DNA from: Geminicoccaceae bacterium
GTDB taxonomy: Bacteria; Pseudomonadota; Alphaproteobacteria; Geminicoccales; Geminicoccaceae
Assembly (NCBI GenBank): GCA_030824835.1
Contig: JAPJRA010000147.1
Coordinates: 1-7,650 of the forward strand
Length of the DNA: 7,650 nucleotides
Reading direction: 5' to 3'
Shown here: one piece after another, positions 1 to 7,650 of the stretch
Layout of the letters: each line of letters opens with the position of its first letter
Position numbering within the stretch: the stretch's first letter is position 1
Program-made: the position numbers and the translations under genes
Notes under the pieces: generated by a model
Told to the model about the DNA's origin: nothing
The model's database searches: none
The model's input: only the letters and a program-made list of their open reading frames with translations

Positions 1-620
1 CAGTTAATGCGTGCACTCAACCGCTCGGGGGCGGCACGTCCGCTACCCAGCGGCACCTTGCTGCCACGGATGGCGGGCACCTTGCCGAGCTCGCCGGCCC
101 GCGCAGCACCGGGCATCTTGCTCGGATTGACCGGAAGAGCGTCCTCGAACATCATCCGCTTGAGGATCGCACGGGCGCGGTTGACGCGGCTTTTGACGGT
201 GCCGACCTCGCAACCGCACATCTCGGCGATCTCGTCATAGGGGAGGCCGTGCACCGCGGTGAGAACCAACACCTCGCGGTGAGTCTCGCTCAGCATCTTG
301 AACGCCCGCTTGAAGGCAGCGATCTCGATACGACTTTCCTGCTCGGCCGCCACCCAGGCATGCCGCTCGAGCTCGTCGTCGGAGATTTCCGAGGTGACGT
401 GCTTGCGGGCCACCACGCTCCTGAAACGATTGCGCAGGATGGTGAACAGCCACGCTTTGAGATTGGTGCCCGGCGTGAACTGATGCTGAGCCTGCAATGC
501 GTTGACGATGGTGTCCTGCACGATGTCGTCAGCCAGATGCACATCGCCCCGCGTCAGGCTCCGCGCGAAGGCACGCAAATGTGGCACCAGCTCAGCAACG
601 TCCTCCCGAAACACTTTCAT
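1..620 (-). CDS. ecfG: EcfG-type ECF sigma factor of the general stress response (3' end beyond the window)
   Basis: The gene reads leftward from ATG at 620 and stays open for 206 codons to the left edge without a stop, so it is partial. Sigma region 2 spans about residues 10-75 (HLADDIVQDTIVNAL, then LKAWLFTILRNRFRS). Sigma region 4 spans about 100-155, with the helix-turn-helix LPYDEIAEMCGCEVGTVKSR followed by VNRARAILKRM, which is typical of EcfG. In the known system this sigma factor directs RNA polymerase to stress genes, is held inactive by NepR, and is released when phosphorylated PhyR binds NepR. An exact EcfG promoter lies just upstream, so it is probably autoregulated. A GAG-rich stretch before the ATG is a modest ribosome site. 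Oddity: at least 50 residues follow region 4, a basic, Gly/Pro/Ala-rich tail, whereas these proteins usually end soon after it. The family call is firm; the true C-terminus is unseen. Confidence 0.93.
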   Translation of the reverse strand, partial: MKVFREDVAELVPHLRAFARSLTRGDVHLADDIVQDTIVNALQAQHQFTPGTNLKAWLFTILRNRFRSVVARKHVTSEISDDELERHAWVAAEQESRIEIAAFKRAFKMLSETHREVLVLTAVHGLPYDEIAEMCGCEVGTVKSRVNRARAILKRMMFEDALPVNPSKMPGAARAGELGKVPAIRGSKVPLGSGRAAPERLSARIN

Positions 621-661
621 CTCACGCTCTCTGGTTGCCTCGACTAGGTAGACATATGACC

Positions 662-686
662 AACGCTCGGTTCGTGACAAGGTTCC
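662..686 (-). promoter_or_regulatory. EcfG-dependent promoter of ecfG
   Basis: On the minus strand the -35 element GGAAC (682-686) is followed by exactly 16 bases and the -10 element CGTT (662-665). This equals the known EcfG/sigma-T consensus of alphaproteobacteria. It sits in the 100-base gap between phyR and ecfG, with the -10 element 41 bases upstream of the ecfG ATG. Transcription should begin near 655. This implies positive autoregulation of the sigma factor gene; start-site mapping has not been done. Confidence 0.85.
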
Positions 687-720
687 CGAAAAAAATGGCG
701 GGCATCACGAATGTCGGAAA

Positions 721-1509
721 TCAGCCGCGATAGGCGGCCAAAGCCTGGGAAATAGCCACATCAAGGGTCTCGGGCTCGAAAGGCTTGGTGATCAGGAAAG
801 CCGGCTCGGGCCGCTCCCCGGTCAGCAGCCGGTCAGGAAAAGCGGTAATGAAGACGACCGGCAAACGATAGTGCTCGAGAATCTCCCGAACCGCATCGAT
901 TCCCGAGCTGTCGTCGGAGAGTTGGATGTCGGCGAGCACCAAGCCTGGCGGATCAGCCTGTGCCAGCTCGACAGCCTCGCGGTGGGTGGTGGCGATCCCG
1001 GTGACCCGGTGGCCGCTTTCACCGACCGTATGCGCTATGTCCAGAGCGATGACCGGCTCGTCCTCGATGATCAGAATGCTGGTCGGTGGCTGTTGCCGCA
1101 GTTCGCGCTTTCCAGCCTGGAGCTCCTGCCGGATATCTTCCTCTGGTTGCCCCATGATCGCGGCGATCTGGGTCGACGAGAAGCCTTCCAGCGTCGCCAG
1201 GAGAAGTGCCTGCCTCCTCGCTCCAGCGAGTCGGGAGACGGCCTGAGCAACGATGCCCTCGTTTTCCGCAGCCCCTCCGTCGGTCTGTGCGTCCATGCCA
1301 ATCGCCGCTTGTGCGCAGATGGCCGTGAGCGACCGGTAGAGGGACACGCGTAAGGCGTCGCGCTGGATCTGCGACGGATCGGCCAGCAACTGTTTAAGGC
1401 TCGCCGCCACCAATGCATCACCCATGCGCTGCTCACCGCTCAACGCCCGCGCATAGCGCCGGAGAAACGGCAAATGGCGCGCTACGTCATGCGCAAGTTC
1501 ACTACTCAT
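721..1509 (-). CDS. phyR: PhyR, general stress response regulator and anti-anti-sigma factor
   Basis: This is a 262-residue protein with the two-part PhyR architecture. Residues 1-140 form a degenerate sigma-like domain (HLPFLRRYARALSGEQRMGD, later GFSSTQIAAIMGQPEEDI) that mimics EcfG and binds NepR. Residues 143-260 form a receiver domain: acidic pair E149/D150, phosphoacceptor D194 in VLADIQL, T222 in FITAF and K242 in TKPF. The stretch FITAFPDRLLTGERPEPAF is highly characteristic of PhyR. Cytoplasmic; phosphorylation by HWE/HisKA2-type kinases opens the protein so that it sequesters NepR and frees EcfG. No such kinase is in this window. nepR lies 62 bases upstream on the same strand, and no GGAAC element falls between them, so phyR is probably cotranscribed with nepR. 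The ATG at 1509 gives the usual family length, although its ribosome site is weak. Confidence 0.97.
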   Translation of the reverse strand: MSSELAHDVARHLPFLRRYARALSGEQRMGDALVAASLKQLLADPSQIQRDALRVSLYRSLTAICAQAAIGMDAQTDGGAAENEGIVAQAVSRLAGARRQALLLATLEGFSSTQIAAIMGQPEEDIRQELQAGKRELRQQPPTSILIIEDEPVIALDIAHTVGESGHRVTGIATTHREAVELAQADPPGLVLADIQLSDDSSGIDAVREILEHYRLPVVFITAFPDRLLTGERPEPAFLITKPFEPETLDVAISQALAAYRG

Positions 1510-1571
1510 GATTGAAGGACTCTTAGAGACATCTGCCGGGCCTAGAACTTCGGGTTAAATTCCGATGGCTC

Positions 1572-1790
1572 TCAATCGTCCTCTTGCTCCGGCTTTAGCG
1601 GCGCAGCCTCGAACTCCTCGAGCAGGCGCATGATCTCGTCAGGCACCGCCTCACTCAACACCGGATCGTAGATCCGATGAAGCTGACGATTCAGCCAACG
1701 ATCAAACCCCCGCTCCAGCATCGCTTCATCCGATTCCACAACGCTCACTTTGTTGGCATTGCCATTATCTTTATCGGGCCGTTTGCTCAT
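1572..1790 (-). CDS. nepR: NepR-type anti-sigma factor
   Basis: This is a 72-residue acidic protein. Its core at about residues 32-60 (LNRQLHRIYDPVLSEAVPDE, then IMRLLEEF) matches the short NepR fold: two helices separated by the conserved E-x-VPD turn, flanked by disordered ends. NepR binds EcfG and blocks it, and is itself bound by the sigma-like domain of phosphorylated PhyR. Its position directly before phyR and near ecfG supports the call. ATG at 1790 is preceded by GGTGA at a good ribosome-site distance, and an exact EcfG promoter lies upstream, so the inhibitor is probably induced with the sigma factor as negative feedback. Oddity: the turn reads SEAVPD, whereas my recollection of the usual NepR form is EPVPD. 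Because NepR is short and diverges quickly, the call rests on both motif and context. Confidence 0.92.
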   Translation of the reverse strand: MSKRPDKDNGNANKVSVVESDEAMLERGFDRWLNRQLHRIYDPVLSEAVPDEIMRLLEEFEAAPLKPEQEDD

Positions 1791-1828
1791 CGGTCACCAG
1801 CACAGGTCCGCATCACGCCCGACCTATG

Positions 1829-1853
1829 AACGTGCCCCAGCGTCAATGGTTCC
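1829..1853 (-). promoter_or_regulatory. EcfG-dependent promoter of nepR-phyR
   Basis: On the minus strand GGAAC (1849-1853), a 16-base spacer and CGTT (1829-1832) reproduce the EcfG consensus exactly, with the same spacing as the copy before ecfG. The -10 element lies 38 bases upstream of the nepR ATG. A short palindrome (CCCGCTTGCGGG, 1858-1869) borders the -35 side and has no clear meaning. Confidence 0.85.
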
Positions 1854-1969
1854 CACTCCCGCTTGCGGGCACTCGATCGGCAGCCCCTCCACTCTATAAA
1901 TGAAGCCGGCACAAGTCCAGGATACAACTCTAAATTGAAATTATCGCAACGGTCGAATGTCGACTCCGG

Positions 1970-3217
1970 CTACTCGGCCGCCACCGCCATTTCGGTGGAG
2001 CCGTGTCCGGCCAGGCGCGTGCGCATGGTCTGGCAATACCAATCGACAAAATCACGGACGCCCACCTCGATCACCGGCGAGTAAGGGCCTGGGACATAAG
2101 CTGGAGACAGTGCCCCCAGCTGCGTCATCTCCACCAGACGACGATCTTGATCGTTGGTCGCGGTCCAGACCTCGATCAGGCGATCCATGTCATAGTCCAC
2201 GCCGCCCACGGCATCCTTGTGCACCAGCCATTTCGTCGTCACCTGCGTTTCGGTCGGCGATATCGGCAGGACCCGGAAGCTGACCACGTGATCCGAGCCG
2301 AGATGATTCCAGGTATTGGGCAGGCTGAGCATGCGCACCGATCCCAGGTCGGGATCAGTCTGCTGCCCCAACAGGCGGCTGCTCGCCAGCTTGCCGTCCA
2401 TGGTCATCGCCACCGCGCCATTGATGTAGGGCAAACGCACGGCACGGTAGGCATTGGTCGGCGGCGTCGGCAGGTAGGGCAGCCCCAGCGCCTCCCAGTC
2501 GCGGTACTTACGGTCCAGGAGTGCGCCGAAGGCAGGATCGGCACGAGGGTCGTCGACCGAATCGTATTCCGCCAGGGTCTCGCACAGCTCGGGATGGGAG
2601 CCGGCACAATGGTAGCACTCGCGGTTGTTCTCCATCACGAGCTTCCAGTTGCCTCGTTCGACGATGGTGCTTTCGTGCGCCACCTTGCAGCGCTCCAGAT
2701 CCACCGGCGTTAGAAACGGCTCCACGTCGCGACGATATGCATCGAACGATGGCGGCTGCTCCGCGAGGCAGGCGAACACCCAACCGCCGACCACCTCCAC
2801 GTGCACGGGCCGCAAACCGATACCGGCGGGATCGAAGTCCTGCCCCATATGGCGGGCGCGGACCAAGCGGCCGTCGAGATCGTAGCTCCACTGGTGGTAG
2901 GGGCAGACCAAGCGGCTGGAGCGGCCCGTAGCCTCGAGACAGACCCGGGCCCCGCGGTGGCGGCAGACATTGTGCAGCGCCCGCACCTGCATCTGCCGAT
3001 CGCGCAGAATGATCAGCGAAGCGCTGCCAATCTCGACCCGCATCCAACGGCCGGGATCGGCAACCTCACAGCTGTGGCCGACGAAGATCCAGCTCTTGTG
3101 CCAGATGTGCTCCATCTCAAGCGCATAGAGCTCGGGATCGCTGTAGAACTCACGCTGCAGGCTGTAATGCGGGCGCCTCGCAGCCAGCAACTCAAGCATG
3201 CGAACGGAAGCGTCCAT
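1970..3217 (-). CDS. gbcA: Rieske non-haem iron oxygenase, GbcA-like (probable glycine betaine monooxygenase, oxygenase subunit)
   Basis: This is a 415-residue protein. The Rieske [2Fe-2S] site is C85-R-H87 (VCRHRGARVC) and C105-PY-H108 (LVCPYHQWSYDLDGRL). The catalytic domain has E200, H203 and H208 in ENNRECYHCAGSHPEL; the glutamate three before the first histidine is the electron-bridge residue seen in quaternary-amine oxygenases such as carnitine CntA, where aromatic dioxygenases have Asp. D356 or D358 in TATNDQDRR falls in the stretch expected to supply the third iron ligand. MTMDGK, TTKWLVHKDAVGGVDYD and VPGPYSP near the C-terminus closely resemble GbcA as I remember it. GbcA demethylates glycine betaine to dimethylglycine with O2 and electrons from a GbcB reductase; no reductase gene is nearby. 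Stachydrine or another methylated ammonium compound is an alternative substrate. ATG at 3217 has GGTGA upstream. Family firm, substrate inferred. Confidence 0.93.
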   Translation of the reverse strand: MDASVRMLELLAARRPHYSLQREFYSDPELYALEMEHIWHKSWIFVGHSCEVADPGRWMRVEIGSASLIILRDRQMQVRALHNVCRHRGARVCLEATGRSSRLVCPYHQWSYDLDGRLVRARHMGQDFDPAGIGLRPVHVEVVGGWVFACLAEQPPSFDAYRRDVEPFLTPVDLERCKVAHESTIVERGNWKLVMENNRECYHCAGSHPELCETLAEYDSVDDPRADPAFGALLDRKYRDWEALGLPYLPTPPTNAYRAVRLPYINGAVAMTMDGKLASSRLLGQQTDPDLGSVRMLSLPNTWNHLGSDHVVSFRVLPISPTETQVTTKWLVHKDAVGGVDYDMDRLIEVWTATNDQDRRLVEMTQLGALSPAYVPGPYSPVIEVGVRDFVDWYCQTMRTRLAGHGSTEMAVAAE

Positions 3218-3355
3218 GGCGGTTCACCGGGCAGGCGCGTGGTATCAGCACCACCGCACACACCCCGCTAGCAGGCGCGCCCAGCCTCCATCTTTCTGGC
3301 CGGGACAGACGCTTGCACCTGGGCGACACACGGCCCGCCCGCATGAGAACGTGCC

Positions 3356-3375
3356 ACCGCGCCACAGGGCGCGGT
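3356..3375 (-). terminator. Hairpin after the SYLF gene, possible terminator
   Basis: ACCGCGCC, a four-base loop and GGCGCGGT form a perfect 8-bp GC-rich stem that starts 24 bases after the SYLF gene stop. No T-run follows on the minus strand (the next bases are GGCACGTTCTCAT), so it is a weak intrinsic terminator at best. It lies in the 182-base gap before the Rieske gene, in which I see no clear promoter. Confidence 0.45.
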
Positions 3376-3399
3376 AGCCTTGTCGTCAGGTCTGGAGAA

Positions 3400-3981
3400 T
3401 CAGGGATCGATCTCGGTGACCTTGGCCCCGGAGACGTCAATCCCCGCCATCAGGCCGGACTGCCCCCAGGTCACGACAACCAAAGGCTTCTGCATCGTCG
3501 ACGTCGTGAGCGAGCCATCGGCACCGAAGTCCGCGGCCACCGCAGTCACGCCAGCGCCAAGCTGGAATCCCTTGGTCTTGCGAAATGTTTCCAGCGCTTC
3601 GGCCGTGTTGAAGAAATAGGCCTGCGAGAAGCTCTGCGCGCCCACCTGAAGTCCGAACGAGCCGCCGGCGATGTTGTAGTAACCGACGACCTTGCCGTCC
3701 TCGAACATCGCACCGTTGCCATAGAGGCCGCCGATACCCAGGCCGGCCTTGGTGATGTTCGGAAACACGAGCACGGCCTTGGCCGCATGATCGAGCTGCT
3801 TGGTGCCCGGGCGGCTTCGGTACAGATCGGCCAGCGCGGTCTCGGACTCCGCCGCGATATTGGCCTTCTCGGTGCCGGAACTCGTCGAGGCCGACACCGG
3901 CCCTTCCGTGTTGCTGCATGCCGCCAAGCCCAGCGCCAACAGAGCCGCCCCAAGCGCGGAGCGGCGGTCCATAATAGTCAT
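3400..3981 (-). CDS. SYLF/YSC84-domain lipoprotein
   Basis: This is a 193-residue protein. Residues 1-21 are a lipoprotein signal peptide: Arg-Arg at 6-7, a hydrophobic core, and lipobox LAAC with Cys22 as the lipidated residue. A short Ser/Thr/Gly-rich linker follows. Residues about 45-190 form a SYLF (YSC84/DUF500) domain: AKAVLVFPNITKAGLGIGG, YYNIAGGSFGLQVGAQS, GFQLGAGVTAVAADFG and LMAGIDVSGAKV. Eukaryotic SYLF domains bind phosphoinositides. The role of the bacterial lipoproteins is poorly known, and an envelope or stress role is only suggested. I chose ATG at 3981 because GGAGGG sits six bases before it; an in-frame GTG at 3996 would put that ribosome site inside the gene, and a further ATG at 3972 is possible. 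An EcfG-like promoter upstream hints at general stress control. It is probably monocistronic, flanked by hairpins. Confidence 0.9.
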   Translation of the reverse strand: MTIMDRRSALGAALLALGLAACSNTEGPVSASTSSGTEKANIAAESETALADLYRSRPGTKQLDHAAKAVLVFPNITKAGLGIGGLYGNGAMFEDGKVVGYYNIAGGSFGLQVGAQSFSQAYFFNTAEALETFRKTKGFQLGAGVTAVAADFGADGSLTTSTMQKPLVVVTWGQSGLMAGIDVSGAKVTEIDP

Positions 3982-3987
3982 CGGCTT

Positions 3988-3993
3988 CCCTCC
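3988..3993 (-). promoter_or_regulatory. Ribosome binding site of the SYLF gene
   Basis: GGAGGG on the minus strand lies six bases before ATG 3981. It decides the start in favour of that ATG over the in-frame GTG at 3996. Confidence 0.75.
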
Positions 3994-4021
3994 CACACGT
4001 TATATCCACAGCGCACACAGC

Positions 4022-4046
4022 TACGACGCCCGAGCACCGCGGTTCC
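4022..4046 (-). promoter_or_regulatory. EcfG-like promoter of the SYLF lipoprotein gene
   Basis: On the minus strand GGAAC (4042-4046) is followed by 16 bases and CGTA (4022-4025). This is one mismatch from the two exact EcfG promoters of the same window, with identical spacing. The -10 element lies 40 bases before ATG 3981, about the same distance as in front of nepR and ecfG. A consistent position makes chance less likely, but the mismatch falls in the important GTT core. Confidence 0.5.
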
Positions 4047-4051
4047 GGGCC

Positions 4052-4080
4052 ATACTAGGATCGCTGTCAGTTGCTTACAA
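4052..4080 (-). promoter_or_regulatory. Sigma70-like promoter candidate, SYLF gene
   Basis: On the minus strand TTGTAA (4075-4080), a 17-base spacer and TAGTAT (4052-4057) give four of six matches in each hexamer. Transcription would start near 4045, on top of the GGAAC element. It may be a second, housekeeping promoter in tandem with the EcfG-like one, or a chance match. Confidence 0.35.
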
Positions 4081-4086
4081 TGTGCA

Positions 4087-4113
4087 CAGGGCCGACCCAA
4101 GAAGTCGGCCCTG
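4087..4113 (-). terminator. Hairpin terminator after acnA
   Basis: CAGGGCCGAC, a seven-base loop and GTCGGCCCTG form a perfect 10-bp stem 23 bases beyond the acnA stop. The following minus-strand bases (TGCACATTGTAAGC) lack a U-run. The strong stem and its position between two gene units still make it the likely 3' end of the acnA transcript. Confidence 0.6.
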
Positions 4114-4136
4114 CGACGCAAAAGTGCCGCTTAAGT

Positions 4137-6848
<2,712 letters not shown>

Positions 6849-6855
6849 CGGAGTT

Positions 6856-6860
6856 CTCCC
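6856..6860 (-). promoter_or_regulatory. Ribosome binding site that fixes the TTG start of acnA
   Basis: GGGAG, within AAAGGGAGA on the minus strand, is seven bases before TTG 6848. No in-frame ATG or GTG is found between it and the conserved aconitase N-terminus, so TTG is the best start. Confidence 0.7.
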
Positions 6861-6921
6861 TTTGATGAGATCACCATGCCGCGCGGCGGGGAGCGCCCCG
6901 ATCTCGCGGAAGGACTGAAGG

Positions 6922-6950
6922 TGTATAGACCCGCGGCAAAAAGGCAGCAA
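6922..6950 (-). promoter_or_regulatory. Sigma70-like promoter of acnA
   Basis: On the minus strand TTGCTG (6945-6950), a 17-base spacer and TATACA (6922-6927) form a reasonable housekeeping promoter. It gives a leader of about 65-70 bases before TTG 6848. The leader contains a small hairpin (CGGGG-AGCG-CCCCG, 6887-6900) of unknown meaning. No GGAAC-type element is present here. Confidence 0.55.
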
Positions 6951-7042
6951 ACGCGGCGGATCGGCGCGGTGCCGCCATATCACGGGTTCAGCATAACTGC
7001 CATGCGGTCCCACCAGGGGCAATACCACCCGGGCCGTTGAAT

Positions 7043-7047
7043 GGAGG
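7043..7047 (+). promoter_or_regulatory. Ribosome binding site favouring GTG 7056 for yqaA
   Basis: GGAGG lies eight bases before GTG 7056. It overlaps the alternative in-frame ATG at 7041, which has no convincing ribosome site of its own. Confidence 0.6.
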
Positions 7048-7055
7048 CCGATGCC

Positions 7056-7499
7056 GTGGATGCGCTTTATGTCGGCCTGTTCGTCAGCGCCCTGCTCGCG
7101 GCCACGATGCTGCCGGGGGCCTCGGAGATCCTGATGCTCGGCCTCCTGGTCCAGGGGTTCGATGCATGGGTGCTCTGGCTGGTGGCCACAACCGGCAACG
7201 TCACCGGCTCGACGTTGAACTGGTGGATGGGCAGATTCGCGCTGCGGTTCGCCGACCGGCAGTGGTTCCCCGTCAGCGGGCCCAGTCTGGAGCGCGCCCA
7301 GGGCTGGTATCGGCGATGGGGACTACCGTCGCTGCTCTTTTCTTGGGTGCCCGGCGTCGGCGACGCCTTCACCGTCGCCGCGGGTGTTATGCGGGCGCCG
7401 CTGGTGCCGTTCCTTATCCTGGTGGCCATCGGCAAGGGGGCTCGCTATGGCGCCGTCCTGGCGGCCGGACAGAGCGTCGACCTCGAAGCATGGTTCTAG
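7056..7499 (+). CDS. yqaA: YqaA/DedA-like (VTT-type) inner membrane protein
   Basis: This is a 147-residue hydrophobic protein from GTG 7056, or 152 residues from the in-frame ATG at 7041. The order of features matches E. coli YqaA, of about 140 residues: an N-terminal membrane segment with [20 protein letters not shown], then [20 protein letters not shown], a loop ending in [11 protein letters not shown], then [20 protein letters not shown] and a last membrane segment with [15 protein letters not shown]. The conserved small-residue loops (LPG.SE and the GN.....N..MGR stretch) are those of the DedA/VTT (SNARE-associated) superfamily, whose larger members scramble or transport phospholipids. 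The function of the short YqaA branch is not settled. It is divergent from acnA and convergent with the sulfatase-like gene nine bases away. I see no convincing promoter. Confidence 0.88.
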   Translation: MDALYVGLFVSALLAATMLPGASEILMLGLLVQGFDAWVLWLVATTGNVTGSTLNWWMGRFALRFADRQWFPVSGPSLERAQGWYRRWGLPSLLFSWVPGVGDAFTVAAGVMRAPLVPFLILVAIGKGARYGAVLAAGQSVDLEAWF

Positions 7500-7508
7500 T
7501 CTGGCGCC

Positions 7509-7650
7509 TCATCGTGTCGCCTGCAGGCGGTCGAGCGCGACATCAAGCGAATTGAGCTTCGTCTTCTGCGTTGTCGTCAGCTTCCCGTTGAGAAGCTTGG
7601 TCTTCTCGTAGGGATCCTTGGCCAGGTCGAAAAACTCCCGCACCGGCCAT
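7509..7650 (-). CDS. C-terminal end of a probable sulfatase-family enzyme (partial)
   Basis: Reading leftward from the right edge, 46 codons stay open to TGA at 7509-7511. The peptide contains WPVREFFDLAKDPYEKTKLL, followed by NGKLTTTQKTKLNSLD and a final helix ending LDRLQATR. An aromatic-D-L-x-x-DP-x-E-x-x-x-L-L stretch followed by a short helix is the common C-terminal signature of arylsulfatase/alkaline-phosphatase superfamily sulfatases (ELYDL..DP.E..NL). The catalytic CxPxR site, if present, lies outside the window, so neither activity nor substrate can be judged. The stop is nine bases from the yqaA stop on the other strand. An unrelated protein with a chance resemblance cannot be excluded. 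Confidence 0.6.
   Translation of the reverse strand, partial: WPVREFFDLAKDPYEKTKLLNGKLTTTQKTKLNSLDVALDRLQATR

Noticed and set aside
249..647. Open frames on both strands in the first 650 bases other than ecfG
   Set aside because: The minus-strand frame from 620 encodes a clear sigma factor; the others are shadows of it in alternative frames.
1858..1869. Palindrome CCCGCTTGCGGG upstream of nepR
   Set aside because: The stem is only 4-5 bp in GC-rich DNA with no T-run, and does not look like a terminator or a known operator.
1952..1964. Small inverted repeat GTCGA/TCGAC just after the Rieske gene stop
   Set aside because: The stem is five bp and no proper T-run follows directly; too weak to call a terminator.
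2003..2713. 236-codon plus-strand open frame
   Set aside because: It is antisense to the Rieske oxygenase; His/Arg-rich shadow with no domain.
3231..3279. Direct repeat GCAGGCGCG (3231-3239 and 3271-3279) and inverted repeat GTGGT/ACCAC (3239-3254) before the Rieske gene
   Set aside because: The repeats are short and GC-rich, with no promoter placed relative to them. An operator is conceivable but not supported.
3313..4134. 273-codon plus-strand open frame
   Set aside because: It runs antisense across the SYLF gene and both flanking hairpins. The minus-strand protein has a lipobox, ribosome site and known domain, so this one is a shadow.

Overview
The window looks like chromosomal DNA of a GC-rich alphaproteobacterium. 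The strongest pointer is a complete NepR/PhyR/EcfG partner-switching cassette, the general stress response circuit of that class. A 903-residue AcnA and a GbcA-type Rieske oxygenase fit this. The order cannot be fixed from the sequence; Rhodospirillales-like is a guess. There is no sign of phage, IS element, CRISPR, tRNA or rRNA. Every gap between genes is about 200 bases or less.

Layout, left to right; all genes are on the minus strand except yqaA. Bases 1-620 hold the 5' part of an EcfG-type ECF sigma factor gene, cut by the left edge. Bases 721-1509 are phyR (anti-anti-sigma response regulator) and 1572-1790 are nepR (anti-sigma factor). Bases 1970-3217 encode a Rieske oxygenase of the glycine-betaine/stachydrine demethylase type. 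Bases 3400-3981 encode a SYLF/YSC84-domain lipoprotein. Bases 4137-6848 are acnA (aconitase), probably with a TTG start. Divergent from acnA, 7056-7499 (+) is a YqaA-type membrane protein. The right edge (7509-7650, -) holds the last 46 codons of what looks like a sulfatase-family gene.

How the genes work together: in the known circuit, phosphorylated PhyR captures NepR through its sigma-like domain, and the freed EcfG transcribes genes from GGAAC-N16/17-CGTT promoters. Exact GGAAC-N16-CGTT matches lie 38 bases upstream of nepR (1829-1853) and 41 bases upstream of ecfG (662-686), so both arms of the switch look autoregulated. A one-mismatch copy (GGAAC-N16-CGTA, 4022-4046) lies just upstream of the SYLF lipoprotein, a plausible envelope-stress member of the same regulon. 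The Rieske oxygenase, acnA, yqaA and the sulfatase fragment show no such promoter and look like ordinary neighbours. acnA has its own sigma70-like promoter candidate.

I found no clearly undescribed system. The points most worth a second look are the colinear nepR-phyR-ecfG order with two EcfG promoters, the stress-type promoter of the SYLF gene, the long C-terminal tail of EcfG, and the Rieske oxygenase with no reductase gene beside it.
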